From Onthophagus taurus (taxonomy: Eukaryota > Arthropoda > Insecta > Coleoptera > Scarabaeidae), in the NCBI RefSeq assembly GCF_036711975.1, contig NC_091966.1:26047501-26111500 (forward strand): a stretch of 64,000 bases of DNA. The letters are read 5' to 3'. The position numbers and the translations under genes are program-made. Shown in pieces: positions 56,280-63,739 of this stretch; within the stretch, counting starts at the first letter, position 1; the number at the start of each line of letters is the position of its first letter. Under the pieces are notes generated by a model. It was not told the origin of the DNA. It was given only the letters and a program-made list of their open reading frames with translations, and did not search any database.

Positions 56280-56762
56280 ATGGCATCGAGAAATCCAATT
56301 AAAGTCATCGATATGCAAGGGTTTACTTTATCTTCGGGATTTCGAGTTAAAGAATTGGCTATCGGTGATGGTGAGTCGATTTCCCATTTCATATTTCAAC
56401 CTGATATAAGTTATGAAAGACTCAATAAGCGAGAATGTCGACAAGTGCGTTGGGAGGAGAATAACTTACACCATTTGCATTACGAGAATGGATATGTGCC
56501 CTATAATCAACTGAAAGACATTCTGGAACAGCATACATGCGGAGTGGAGGTGGTGTTTGTAAAGGGATCTCAAAAAGAAAAGGTATTGAGAGACCTATTA
56601 TCATCGGTAAAGCCAGTGATTATTAATTTACAAGATAATATATATTGCCCTTTGCTTTCGTTGAGTCAAAATTCTTGCGCATATCATTATAAATCGGAAA
56701 GCAGTTGTGCAATTGAAAATGTTAAATTAATTTTAAAATTTTTAAAAATGGATTTAGATTAG
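56280..56762 (+). CDS. DIQGF-family conserved hypothetical protein 1
   Basis: 160 aa with an ATG start. Near the N-terminus is VIDMQGFTLSSGFRVKELAI (residues 9-28), then HFIFQP, VVFVKGSQKEKVLRDLL, and a C-terminal CAYHYKSESSCAIENV with a C-x2-H-x6-C spacing. The protein at 62288-62803 has the same four landmarks, so the two are diverged paralogues. I know the pattern from insect and polinton-associated sequences; the leading Asp recalls RNase H-fold nucleases, but that is a guess. AATAAA follows the stop closely. Role unknown. Confidence 0.8.
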   Translation: MASRNPIKVIDMQGFTLSSGFRVKELAIGDGESISHFIFQPDISYERLNKRECRQVRWEENNLHHLHYENGYVPYNQLKDILEQHTCGVEVVFVKGSQKEKVLRDLLSSVKPVIINLQDNIYCPLLSLSQNSCAYHYKSESSCAIENVKLILKFLKMDLD

Positions 56763-57070
56763 TGTTAAAATTTAAAATTTAAATAAATTAATTTTTATTG
56801 TACTGACTTTTTTTATTCAATTTAAATGTATCACATTCCTAATCCTAATATATAAAATGGAAAAGAAAAACAACCGAATTAAATTTCATTTAATTTATTG
56901 AACTCGTCTTTAATAAATGATAAACAATTGCATATCTTTTTAACGTATTATTTATGGTGTCAACTCGACGCCCCCGAGTTAGCAGTTCATGATGTTTTTT
57001 TTTGGTGTACTCAAGTCGAGTGATGACTCTTCTCGGGTGCTCCCGGAGGAGTGGAGCATGACCGGGTTGG
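56763..57070. other. spacer with polyadenylation signal and small hairpins
   Basis: AATAAA lies about 20 bases after the stop of gene 1. AACTCG/CGAGTT forms a small hairpin at about 56963-56981. No gene. Confidence 0.5.
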
Positions 57071-57201
57071 ATTTACTTTGAGCTCACCTCAGGTCAAGAT
57101 CACGTTGAGTGACTATGACATTGATCAGTAACCTTGACCTGAACAATGACCTTTACTTTGACCTCAACGGAGAACTTGAAGTCAACCTTAATTGTGACCG
57201 T
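57071..57201. repeat. 131-bp direct repeat, copy B (upstream of 299-codon gene)
   Basis: Second copy of the cassette at 55954-56084, with AGGTCA/TGACCT hexamers at 57090, 57135, 57147 and 57159. Confidence 0.8.
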
Positions 57202-57218
57202 GACGTCCCCACCTAAAA

Positions 57219-57230
57219 TGATGTGCATAA
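57219..57230 (+). promoter_or_regulatory. TATA-like box for the 299-codon gene
   Basis: GCATAAATAGCAAG shares TAAATAGCA with the box at 56163. A consensus splice donor GTAAGT follows at 57307-57312 and a good acceptor (CTTGTCTTACAG) ends at 57332, but they are only 26 bases apart, so an intron between them is unlikely; either could pair with a more distant site. Confidence 0.5.
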
Positions 57231-57360
57231 ATAGCAAGTCAGGTTCATAAAAGATTAGTTTCATTGAAATCATCCGACGTAGTGGTGACATAACAACGCA
57301 GAACAAGTAAGTCCATAAACACTTGTCTTACAGCAGAAGTATTAATGTTATATATACTTA

Positions 57361-58260
57361 GTGGGTTCCAGACAACAATATACAAAAGCACCGAAGAGAA
57401 GTCTCGAGGTTCAACAGGCGGTGTCCAAAAAAGCGAGCATAAGTCCAAAGGTGATAAAACCCTCGTTGACACCCGTGGCATCTGAAGAGGTGTTAAAACA
57501 AGAAAAGTTTAATACAGTTATAGAGTGTGGTAACAATATGCAAGCGGTCGCTGATGGAAAAGATTCGTTTGCAGACTTAAGCCCTTTTATTATGACGCAA
57601 AGTGTTAACGGTAATAATGAAGTAGTTTCGAGAATAGATAACATGGAGAGCTTAACCAACATGTCGGACAGTACAGTAAGAGCAAGTAGAGGTCCTCTAT
57701 TTTCGGAAACAGTGTATGCACTAAATAAGAGCCGCACGAAATGTGTGGCAATAGGATTAAGTGCTGACTTACATTTTGAACCAGTGGTAAGGTTAATGGG
57801 AAAAGGTCAATGTTTAACATTAACGGAAAACGATTGGCACAACATTATTATGTATAAGTCAACAATCACAAACAGTTTTGCTAATCAGTCTCCGTCGCAG
57901 ATAGTGTTGTGTGGTGTCAGTATATCGTGCGATTGGATGGAAAACGTTTGCAAGATTTTAAAGTTGGAGAGGGGTGGAGAATATGTATATATTGCATATG
58001 AATCGTTGCATGAGCTTTGGAACGTAGCAGATTTAGTAGCAACTCGACTGAAATTATTGAGAACTGTGAATTACAAAGCATATTATGATAGTGTTATAAA
58101 CGCGTTAGCTGCAATGGATGGAGATGTGAAACGTAATATGTTAACGATGCTCAATGAATCGTGTTCTGAACAAATATGTATAAGTAAGGAAGTGATGTTG
58201 TACAATTTCGATAAAATCTTGTTGGATGTAGATTTGTTTAAATTATTTCACAATCAATAA
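57361..58260 (+). CDS. virus-like protein of unknown function, no ATG at N-terminus
   Basis: 299 codons open from GTG 57361 (stop in frame at 57343-57345). There is no in-frame ATG until codon 60, yet the first 58 codons look coding: Lys/Ser-rich with KAPKRSLEVQQAVSKKASIS, which resembles a nuclear-localisation-type N-tail. The C-terminal half is globular, with CVAIGLSADLHFEPVVRLMG and YKSTITNSFANQSPSQIVLC. A mutated start codon, a non-ATG start or a spliced first exon would each explain it. No family recognised. The stop codon overlaps an AATAAA. It lies directly before the 74-aa gene. Confidence 0.7.
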   Translation: MGSRQQYTKAPKRSLEVQQAVSKKASISPKVIKPSLTPVASEEVLKQEKFNTVIECGNNMQAVADGKDSFADLSPFIMTQSVNGNNEVVSRIDNMESLTNMSDSTVRASRGPLFSETVYALNKSRTKCVAIGLSADLHFEPVVRLMGKGQCLTLTENDWHNIIMYKSTITNSFANQSPSQIVLCGVSISCDWMENVCKILKLERGGEYVYIAYESLHELWNVADLVATRLKLLRTVNYKAYYDSVINALAAMDGDVKRNMLTMLNESCSEQICISKEVMLYNFDKILLDVDLFKLFHNQ

Positions 58261-58264
58261 AGAC

Positions 58265-58489
58265 ATGGGTAAGGTGCGGATTGATGAGAGTAAAAATGAG
58301 ATGCATAGAATGTATGCATGGACTTATGCGTATAGACAATCACGAAAGTGTAATTGGGAGGAAATGTATTTAGATCGTCTTAGATTTAAGAATAGAATAA
58401 GTTATGTAAATGATATGTTACACCTGTACTTAAGCAGCGAATTTAGAAATAAGATTTTTCATGAAAGATTTAAATATGTAATGACTTAA
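58265..58489 (+). CDS. small hypothetical protein (74 aa) of the virus-like block
   Basis: ATG 58265, four bases after the stop of the 299-codon gene. Basic and aromatic (MYAWTYAYRQSRKCNWEEMY), with no transmembrane segment or known motif. AATAAA occurs right after the stop. A very short gap and same strand suggest a co-ordinately expressed virus gene. Confidence 0.6.
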   Translation: MGKVRIDESKNEMHRMYAWTYAYRQSRKCNWEEMYLDRLRFKNRISYVNDMLHLYLSSEFRNKIFHERFKYVMT

Positions 58490-58603
58490 AATAAATAAAA
58501 TTTTTTTTCAAATGTGAGCGTATTATTAACCATCCAATATTCACCGAATAATGTGCGAAAGCTATTAAATATAATGGTATGAATGTTAGGACAGTGAAAC
58601 AGT
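58490..58603. other. short intergenic spacer
   Basis: T-rich tract, AATAAA at about 58491 and an AT-rich TTAAATATAATGG before the next start. No gene. Confidence 0.4.
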
Positions 58604-59506
58604 ATGCATCGATCAAGCAAACGGTCTGGTCGAGGTATTGTGAATACATTAATCAATAAGCTTCCGATAGAACTACATTTGCCAGGTTATAATTATTGCG
58701 GTCCGGGAACCAAATTGGTAAAGAGATTAGTTCGTGGAGATCGGGGAGTGAATAAATTAGACGACGCCTGTAAAACGCATGATATTGCCTACGCAGCGAC
58801 ATCGAATTTAGCTGAGCGACACATAGCCGATAAAGAGTTGTATAAGACGGCGAAAGAGCGGTTGAGAAGTAAAGACGCAAGCTTAGGAGAGCGACTATCG
58901 TCGGCGTTAGTGTCAACGATAATGAAAGGAAAAACAATAATGGGTATGGGAATGCAAATTCGTGCCCTAAGACGTAGAGGGACAACTCGTCAGAAGTTGA
59001 AACGTGGCGGTAAGTTGTCGTTTACGCAGGCAATGAACTTAGTGCGGCGAGCGATTGCACAGACCAACAGTACGAATACAAAGGGAGATGTACAAGTGGG
59101 TTACAATCTGTTGAAACCTTATCAAGGTAGAATACTTAAACCGCGCGGAAAAATAATCAAGATTCCCAAGACGGGAGGTTTTTTACCCTTAATACTTGCA
59201 GCTTTGGGTGCTCTCGGTTCTTTAGGCGGAGGTGCAGCAGCTATTGCAAAAACCGTAAACGAAGCAAAAATAGCAAGGGAGCAGTTACAAGAAGCCCAAC
59301 GTCACAATCGGGCTATGGAACCAAAAGCGATCGGCAGCGGTTTGTATATTAAACCATATAAGCAAGGTTGCGGACTAGTCATGAAAACGGTATCACGAAA
59401 ATCAAAGCGACTAAAACGCCCCAAGAGGGCGAACAAAATTGGTACAGGAATGTTTATTAATCCATATAAAAAGGGTTGTGGTTATAAAACTGTAGCAAAA
59501 AACTAA
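58604..59506 (+). CDS. minor virion protein with parvovirus-like phospholipase A2 domain
   Basis: 300 aa. Residues 29-63 hold a PLA2 of the parvovirus VP1 type: YNYCGPGT (calcium loop, 29-36), LDDACKTHDIAY with catalytic His59-Asp60. In parvoviruses this domain opens endosomal membranes during entry. The rest is polinton/adintovirus-like: basic RRRGTTRQKLKRGG (123-136), a hydrophobic GGFLPLILAALGALGSLGGG (191-210) that recalls adenovirus core/pVI-type segments, and two copies of IGxGxxIxPYKxGCG (243-257, 279-293). ATG 58604 gives the expected N-terminus. Stop overlaps AATAAA. Confidence 0.9.
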   Translation: MHRSSKRSGRGIVNTLINKLPIELHLPGYNYCGPGTKLVKRLVRGDRGVNKLDDACKTHDIAYAATSNLAERHIADKELYKTAKERLRSKDASLGERLSSALVSTIMKGKTIMGMGMQIRALRRRGTTRQKLKRGGKLSFTQAMNLVRRAIAQTNSTNTKGDVQVGYNLLKPYQGRILKPRGKIIKIPKTGGFLPLILAALGALGSLGGGAAAIAKTVNEAKIAREQLQEAQRHNRAMEPKAIGSGLYIKPYKQGCGLVMKTVSRKSKRLKRPKRANKIGTGMFINPYKKGCGYKTVAKN

Positions 59507-59511
59507 TAAAA

Positions 59512-59895
59512 ATACCCCAACATTCTTTAACGGATGTAGAGTTAAGGCGATATGCACGAGCGCTTGATCTGTTAAACTTTCGTGGGGTGTACATGAGAAA
59601 CAATTTACCGAAGAAAATCCGAAAACGAGAGAGTGGGATAATAAATCTTGATAATCGTACGGGTCCCGGTACTCACTGGACAGCTTACAACAAGGATGGT
59701 GTAAATGTTAACTACTTTGACAGTTATGGAGATTTACGACCACCGATTGAAGTGGAGAAGTATTTTATATCGGATGGGGGGAGAAATATTGTGAGGTATA
59801 ATTATCGACGATATCAAAAAGAAGATCAAACAAATTGTGGACAATTGTGTCTGCATTTCTTAGATAGTTTAAATACCAAGGAAGTATCCGTGTAA
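59512..59895 (+). CDS. adenain-like cysteine protease, conserved N-terminus lacks ATG
   Basis: This is the maturation protease of adenovirus/polinton virions, cleaving precursor capsid proteins. From the first ATG in frame (59593) it would have 100 residues; numbered from 59587, His30 (GPGTHW), Asp45 (YFDSYG) and Cys84 (QTNCGQLC) give the catalytic triad, with Gln before Cys. The frame is open upstream to 59488 and codes SLTDVELRRYARALDLLNF, a conserved-looking N-terminal helix of this family, but contains no ATG; a codon one change from ATG (ATA) lies at 59512. So the gene probably lost its start, or uses splicing or a shorter product. It follows the PLA2 gene and overlaps its 3' end region. 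Confidence 0.85.
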   Translation: MPQHSLTDVELRRYARALDLLNFRGVYMRNNLPKKIRKRESGIINLDNRTGPGTHWTAYNKDGVNVNYFDSYGDLRPPIEVEKYFISDGGRNIVRYNYRRYQKEDQTNCGQLCLHFLDSLNTKEVSV

Positions 59896-59915
59896 GATTA
59901 GTCTTGAGAACAACA

Positions 59916-60659
59916 ATGGAACAAGATACAATACATACAAGTTATACATTTACGCTCACCGGAAGGGGGTCGGAGTTGTCTTGTAACTTTAACCCACCGA
60001 TTTATTTGAATGAACTCGGTACATACGAGTTAGCTCTTTTAAATTTCGAAACGTTCAATACGTTACCTAATATCGATTCAACAAACAATATTTTACAATA
60101 TGAAGATCATATGGGAAATTTTACAGAGAATATTGAAATACCGCTAGGAACATACGATATTAACGATATTAACGAATACGTTAAAAAAACATTAACAGCG
60201 AGGAATATTCTCAGCGTGACTACACCGGGTACACAGATACGCATAAGAGGTAATAATAATACGCAACGTGCTGAGATAAAAACAAACCGGCGAATAAATT
60301 TTGCTAGCGATAATTCAATCGGTTCCTTACTTGGTTTTAACCCTAAAGTTATACCTAAAAACACGATAACAGAATCGGATCATATCGTGAATATAAATAA
60401 AACGAATGCATTACAAATTTATTGTAATTTGAGCTCCGGATCGTATACGAATGGACAACCCATGCACGTGTTGTATCATTTCTTCCCGAACGTACCGGCT
60501 GGTTTTAAAATAATAGAAGCTCCGCAACAACCGATTTACTTACCTGTTACAACGAACGTGATTAGTACATTAATAGTACGCATACTTGATCAGGACGGTC
60601 AGTTGGTAAACTTCAGAGACGAAGAAGTGACCGTGAGAGTGCACTTGAAATCGGTGTGA
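59916..60659 (+). CDS. penton-like minor capsid protein
   Basis: 247 aa from ATG 59916, 20 bases after the protease stop. N-terminal YTFTLTGRGSELSCNFNPP, then YELALLNFETFNTLPNI and EIPLGTYDINDINEYVK, and a C-terminal EEVTVRVHLKSV. This is the order seen in the single-jelly-roll minor capsid proteins of polintons/adintoviruses that occupy the virion five-fold vertices. The frame is intact; ATG is the first in-frame ATG. The position before the major capsid gene agrees with polinton gene order. Confidence 0.85.
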   Translation: MEQDTIHTSYTFTLTGRGSELSCNFNPPIYLNELGTYELALLNFETFNTLPNIDSTNNILQYEDHMGNFTENIEIPLGTYDINDINEYVKKTLTARNILSVTTPGTQIRIRGNNNTQRAEIKTNRRINFASDNSIGSLLGFNPKVIPKNTITESDHIVNINKTNALQIYCNLSSGSYTNGQPMHVLYHFFPNVPAGFKIIEAPQQPIYLPVTTNVISTLIVRILDQDGQLVNFRDEEVTVRVHLKSV

Positions 60660-60676
60660 GTAGTAGGGTATTTAAT

Positions 60677-60847
60677 ATGGGTATAGTGTACGACGTTCGA
60701 AGAAAAGCACAGGAAAATCTGGGTGATAGAGTAATGTATAAAACGGTACGAAAGGATGTAAAACCTAACAGTAAGCGAAAATCAACTACCCAGTTAACAC
60801 GCGTCAATCGTCAGTATTTAAGCAACTTAGGTTTTCAACTACTATAA
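60677..60847 (+). CDS. small basic protein between the two capsid genes
   Basis: 56 aa from ATG 60677 to a stop whose last base is followed at once by the ATG of the major capsid gene (60848). Strongly basic (VRKDVKPNSKRKSTT), with a C-terminal LTRVNRQYLSNLGFQLL. A similar 'LTxxNxxFLxSLGF' tail occurs in polinton-type elements of other invertebrates in the same place, by recollection. A DNA-packaging or capsid-cement role is possible but not shown. Confidence 0.65.
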   Translation: MGIVYDVRRKAQENLGDRVMYKTVRKDVKPNSKRKSTTQLTRVNRQYLSNLGFQLL

Positions 60848-62110
60848 ATGGAGTCCTTAAACGTCACGGAGAAAATAAAAGTAGATAACTCGATTGTAAG
60901 TTACGAATATCATTCCCATCAACCGTTTGGTTCTACTAGCTTCGGTAACAATGATGAAATTCGTATAGGCATACCCGAAATAGACAATTACACATTGCCT
61001 CATGAAAGTTTTTTGTATGTGGAAGGGAGCGTACGTAAACTGGATGCGAGTGGTAAAGCAACAAAAGATGCTAGTGCAACTGCAAAATTGATAAATAATC
61101 CTGTAGCGTTTATGTTCAGTGATATTCGCTATCTTATAAATGGTGTTCAAATAGATGGAGTGAGAAACGTGGGGTTAACATCATGTATGAAAGGATACTT
61201 TTCGTATACCCCTCACGATATAATAAAGTTGGCGAACGCAGGTTGGAACATGGGCGAGGATCTGCTAGGTCAAGTGGTCCCAACATCCCCTGTAACGGAT
61301 GCAATAATGGATAAAAATGGAAATTTTGGATTGAGTGTACCGCTAAAGACATTAATAGGGTTTGCTGAAGATTTTAAAACAATTGTGATGAATGTGAGAC
61401 AAGAGCTAGTGTTAATTCGTAATAATGATGATAATGATGTGCTTGTGAATACGGTAGAAGAACCGTTACAGTTAAAAATCGATAAAGTTGTGTGGAGAAT
61501 GCCCCATCTAGCCGTAGGCTTACGAGAACAATTAGCTCTAACAAAAATAGCAGGACGAAATATTGATCTGCAAATACCTTTTCGCAGTTGGGAAGTACAT
61601 GAATATCCTTCTTTACCTCAAACAACAAAGCATTCATGGGCTGTGAAAACAGCTCCGCAGTTGGAAACACCTAGATTTATAATAATTGGGTTTCAAACAA
61701 AGAAGAAAGGAAAACAGTTGGCGAACATGGCAACCTTTGATAATGTAAAACTCACCAATTTGACGGTATTCCTAAACGGTGAACGCTACCCATACGATAA
61801 TCTGAACGTGGACTTTGATAGTAATCGTGTCGCAGTGTTATATGACATGTATACACGCTTTCAAAAGTCCTACTATGGGAAGGAAGGAGAACCATTACTC
61901 ACTCCGAAACAATTTATTGAAAATTATCCACTGATTGGAATTGATTGTACATATCAAGCAGAAGCGCTACACAAAAGTGGGGTAGAAATACGGATAGAAT
62001 TTACGACAAAAAATCCGATTCCTGATGGTACCACAGCATACTGTTTAGTTTTACATGATAAGGCGTTTCAATATTCTCCACTAACAAAAATCGTCAAACA
62101 AATGACTTGA
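60848..62110 (+). CDS. double-jelly-roll major capsid protein (hexon-like, F54H12.2-like)
   Basis: 420 aa, intact from ATG to stop. N-terminal EIRIGIPEIDNYTLPHESFL and YVEGSVR, then DIRYLINGVQIDGVRNVG. The second half has KIDKVVWRMPHLAVGLREQL, PFRSWEVHEYPSLPQTTKHS, PRFIIIGFQTKKKG and NVDFDSNRVAVLYDMYTRF, the recurrent features of the polinton/adintovirus hexon family that includes C. elegans F54H12.2. In virions it forms trimeric capsomers. Length is in the range of the insect members. No poly(A) signal follows immediately. Confidence 0.88.
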   Translation: MESLNVTEKIKVDNSIVSYEYHSHQPFGSTSFGNNDEIRIGIPEIDNYTLPHESFLYVEGSVRKLDASGKATKDASATAKLINNPVAFMFSDIRYLINGVQIDGVRNVGLTSCMKGYFSYTPHDIIKLANAGWNMGEDLLGQVVPTSPVTDAIMDKNGNFGLSVPLKTLIGFAEDFKTIVMNVRQELVLIRNNDDNDVLVNTVEEPLQLKIDKVVWRMPHLAVGLREQLALTKIAGRNIDLQIPFRSWEVHEYPSLPQTTKHSWAVKTAPQLETPRFIIIGFQTKKKGKQLANMATFDNVKLTNLTVFLNGERYPYDNLNVDFDSNRVAVLYDMYTRFQKSYYGKEGEPLLTPKQFIENYPLIGIDCTYQAEALHKSGVEIRIEFTTKNPIPDGTTAYCLVLHDKAFQYSPLTKIVKQMT

Positions 62111-62287
62111 GTATGGGGAAAGAAGGGTTGGTAGTGTGTAGTTGGATCGGATCCTGAGCCGCATCGCACCCGTAGCTCATCATCCGAAATGTGAGACTTC
62201 TATATTCAGCGTAAACAAAAAAAAAAGTCGTAGAGTATAAGTTGTGCGACAGATTTCTACGGCTGCATAGTATGGATAATCGTGTTG
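62111..62287. other. intergenic with TATA-like box
   Basis: GAGTATAAGTTG at about 62237 lies 50 bases upstream of the next ATG and could be its TATA box. An A-run (62217-62227) precedes it. No gene. Confidence 0.4.
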
Positions 62288-62803
62288 ATGTACGGAAGCA
62301 AGATGTATTCAAATAAAACTCAATACATAATTCTCGATATACAAGGTTTCATGGTCAACGAAGATCAGTTCGTACCTAAAGAATTAGCATCATGTGATAG
62401 TAACAAATGCATAACCCACCACGTTTTTCAACCGAGTAGCAGTATAGCTTCATTACCATCTAAATATAGGAATACTGCAAACTGGTTAATGACACATCAT
62501 CATTGCATCGACTGGAAAGTTGGTTTTATCCATCCAATGGAATTCGACGCCATAGTCAAATATCTGTGTCGGAATGTCAAGAAAGTGTATGTTAAAGGAC
62601 CTGAAAAAATTAAATTTTTAAGACATATTATTTCCGCGCCGATATTTGCGTTGGAAGGTAGTATCTATAAACTTGAGATGGGTATACCGAGCTGTGCTTT
62701 TCACTCGCGACGAAGAAGTATGTGCGCTCTTTCCAATGTACGCCACTTACAAGAAGTTGTCGAAGAGGGGGTGCAAAACAAGGATGCGAAAGACAGTCGG
62801 TGA
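62288..62803 (+). CDS. DIQGF-family conserved hypothetical protein 2
   Basis: 171 aa from ATG 62288 (GTG 62282 in the same frame is an unlikely start). Landmarks: YIILDIQGFMVNEDQFVPKELA, HHVFQP, HHHCIDWKVGFIHPMEF, KKVYVKGPEKIKFLRHII and CAFHSRRRSMCALSNV with the same C-x2-H-x6-C spacing as protein 1. It retains WLMTHHHxIDW, which protein 1 has as WEENNLHHLHY. One copy lies at each side of the capsid genes. Function unknown. Confidence 0.8.
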   Translation: MYGSKMYSNKTQYIILDIQGFMVNEDQFVPKELASCDSNKCITHHVFQPSSSIASLPSKYRNTANWLMTHHHCIDWKVGFIHPMEFDAIVKYLCRNVKKVYVKGPEKIKFLRHIISAPIFALEGSIYKLEMGIPSCAFHSRRRSMCALSNVRHLQEVVEEGVQNKDAKDSR

Positions 62804-62816
62804 CTATAAAGCAGAG
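62804..62816 (+). promoter_or_regulatory. TATA-like box before the 111-aa gene
   Basis: ACTATAAAGCAGAG resembles the TAAATAGCA boxes at 56163 and 57219 and lies about 45 bases before ATG 62854. It overlaps the end of DIQGF gene 2. Confidence 0.4.
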
Positions 62817-62853
62817 ACAAGTCGTAATGGGGGATAGTTAAGAGCTGGTTGCG

Positions 62854-63189
62854 ATGGAACAAGTGTTCACTGTGTTTGGGTGTTGGCCACTTACATCTGC
62901 CAAGAAAGTGTACAGCGTAATGAAAAAATATGAACAAGATGCCTCATTTGCGAACATTCCAGCTCGTGATTTAAAATATTTACCAACACAGTATTATTTC
63001 GATAAAGTACCATCTATGGAATTACGAAGAATTTGGACCCAACTACCGTTCGCCTACCAGCAATCGAAAATGTTACAAATGAAGTTACCGTGTCTTGAAC
63101 ATTATAATAATGATTGTGCGGAAACTCATTTCGATGGACCACCACCACCTAAAATGCATTGTATTAAATGTACGTTAGAAAAGAAATAA
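62854..63189 (+). CDS. small protein (111 aa) with C-terminal Cys/His cluster
   Basis: ATG 62854, 48 bases after the DIQGF gene 2 stop. The C-terminus reads LPCLEHYNNDCAETHFDGPPPPKMHCIKC: two potential zinc-binding pairs (C..H..C..H and C-x2-C) around a Pro-rich FDGPPPPK. Similar C-termini accompany DIQGF proteins in insect sequences I recall, so this may be a partner or the split-off second half of the same protein. AAATAAA overlaps the stop. Confidence 0.6.
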   Translation: MEQVFTVFGCWPLTSAKKVYSVMKKYEQDASFANIPARDLKYLPTQYYFDKVPSMELRRIWTQLPFAYQQSKMLQMKLPCLEHYNNDCAETHFDGPPPPKMHCIKCTLEKK

Positions 63190-63236
63190 ATGTTATTTTT
63201 TTATCCATATTGATGAGTTTTATTTAAAGAAACCTC

Positions 63237-63300
63237 TTCACCTCCCCTCCCCCCTCCCCCCTCCCCCCTCCCCCCTCCCCTCCCCCTCCCCTGCCCCACG
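63237..63300. repeat. C-rich low-complexity tract (CCCCTCC)n
   Basis: About 60 bases of CCCCCTC units. The minus strand has many runs of four to six G and could fold as G-quadruplex; the plus strand as i-motif. The minus-strand frame 63224-63442 across it (Gly/Glu-rich) is an artefact of composition. Confidence 0.85.
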
Positions 63301-63385
63301 ATAATTCCTTAAAAAGTGTGTTTACAATAATAACAGATTTTGTTAAAAACTGTGTTTTTCCGACCACGAAGAAATCGCCTTCTGC

Positions 63386-63671
63386 TAGAAAACCATTTGA
63401 AAAGTAAGTTACATCAATACAATTTTTATCGGTTTTCTTCATGTATGTTTGTGATGATTTCAGGTATTAATTGTTATACGCTGAGAAAAGTGGTTCTTCA
63501 GCGCATTGCAAACCTGTCAGACGTGATAGAAAACCATTTGAAAAGTAAGTTACATCAATACAATTTTTATCGGTTTTCTTCATGTATGTTTGTGATGATT
63601 TCAGACATTAATTGTTATACGCTGAGAAAAGTGGTTCTTCAGCGGATTGCAAACTTGTCAGACGTGAGCGA
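63386..63671 (+). repeat. two-copy 141-bp tandem repeat with an intron-like 60-bp part
   Basis: TAGAAAACCATTTGAAAA at 63386 recurs at 63527 (period 141 bp, 47 codons). Each copy contains GTAAGT right after GAAAA and ...GATGATTTCAG 60 bases later, i.e. the signals of a short intron, leaving an 81-base exon. One frame (63340-63693) stays open through both copies, with or without removal of the 60 bases, and reads NCYTLRKVVLQRIANLSDV twice. No ATG precedes it. Confidence 0.7.
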
Positions 63672-63739
63672 ACGTATAATTTTAATAAAATAATCCAAAT
63701 TTTTTGTAACCCTTTTGATTCCTTGAAGTCTTTCCCATT

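Noticed and set aside
57307-57332. Splice donor GTAAGT and acceptor TTACAG 26 bases apart
   Set aside because: Too short for a spliceosomal intron. The sites could be used with other partners, but not with each other.
63224-63442. Gly/Glu-rich minus-strand frame
   Set aside because: Produced by translation of the C-rich tract; no start context or homology.
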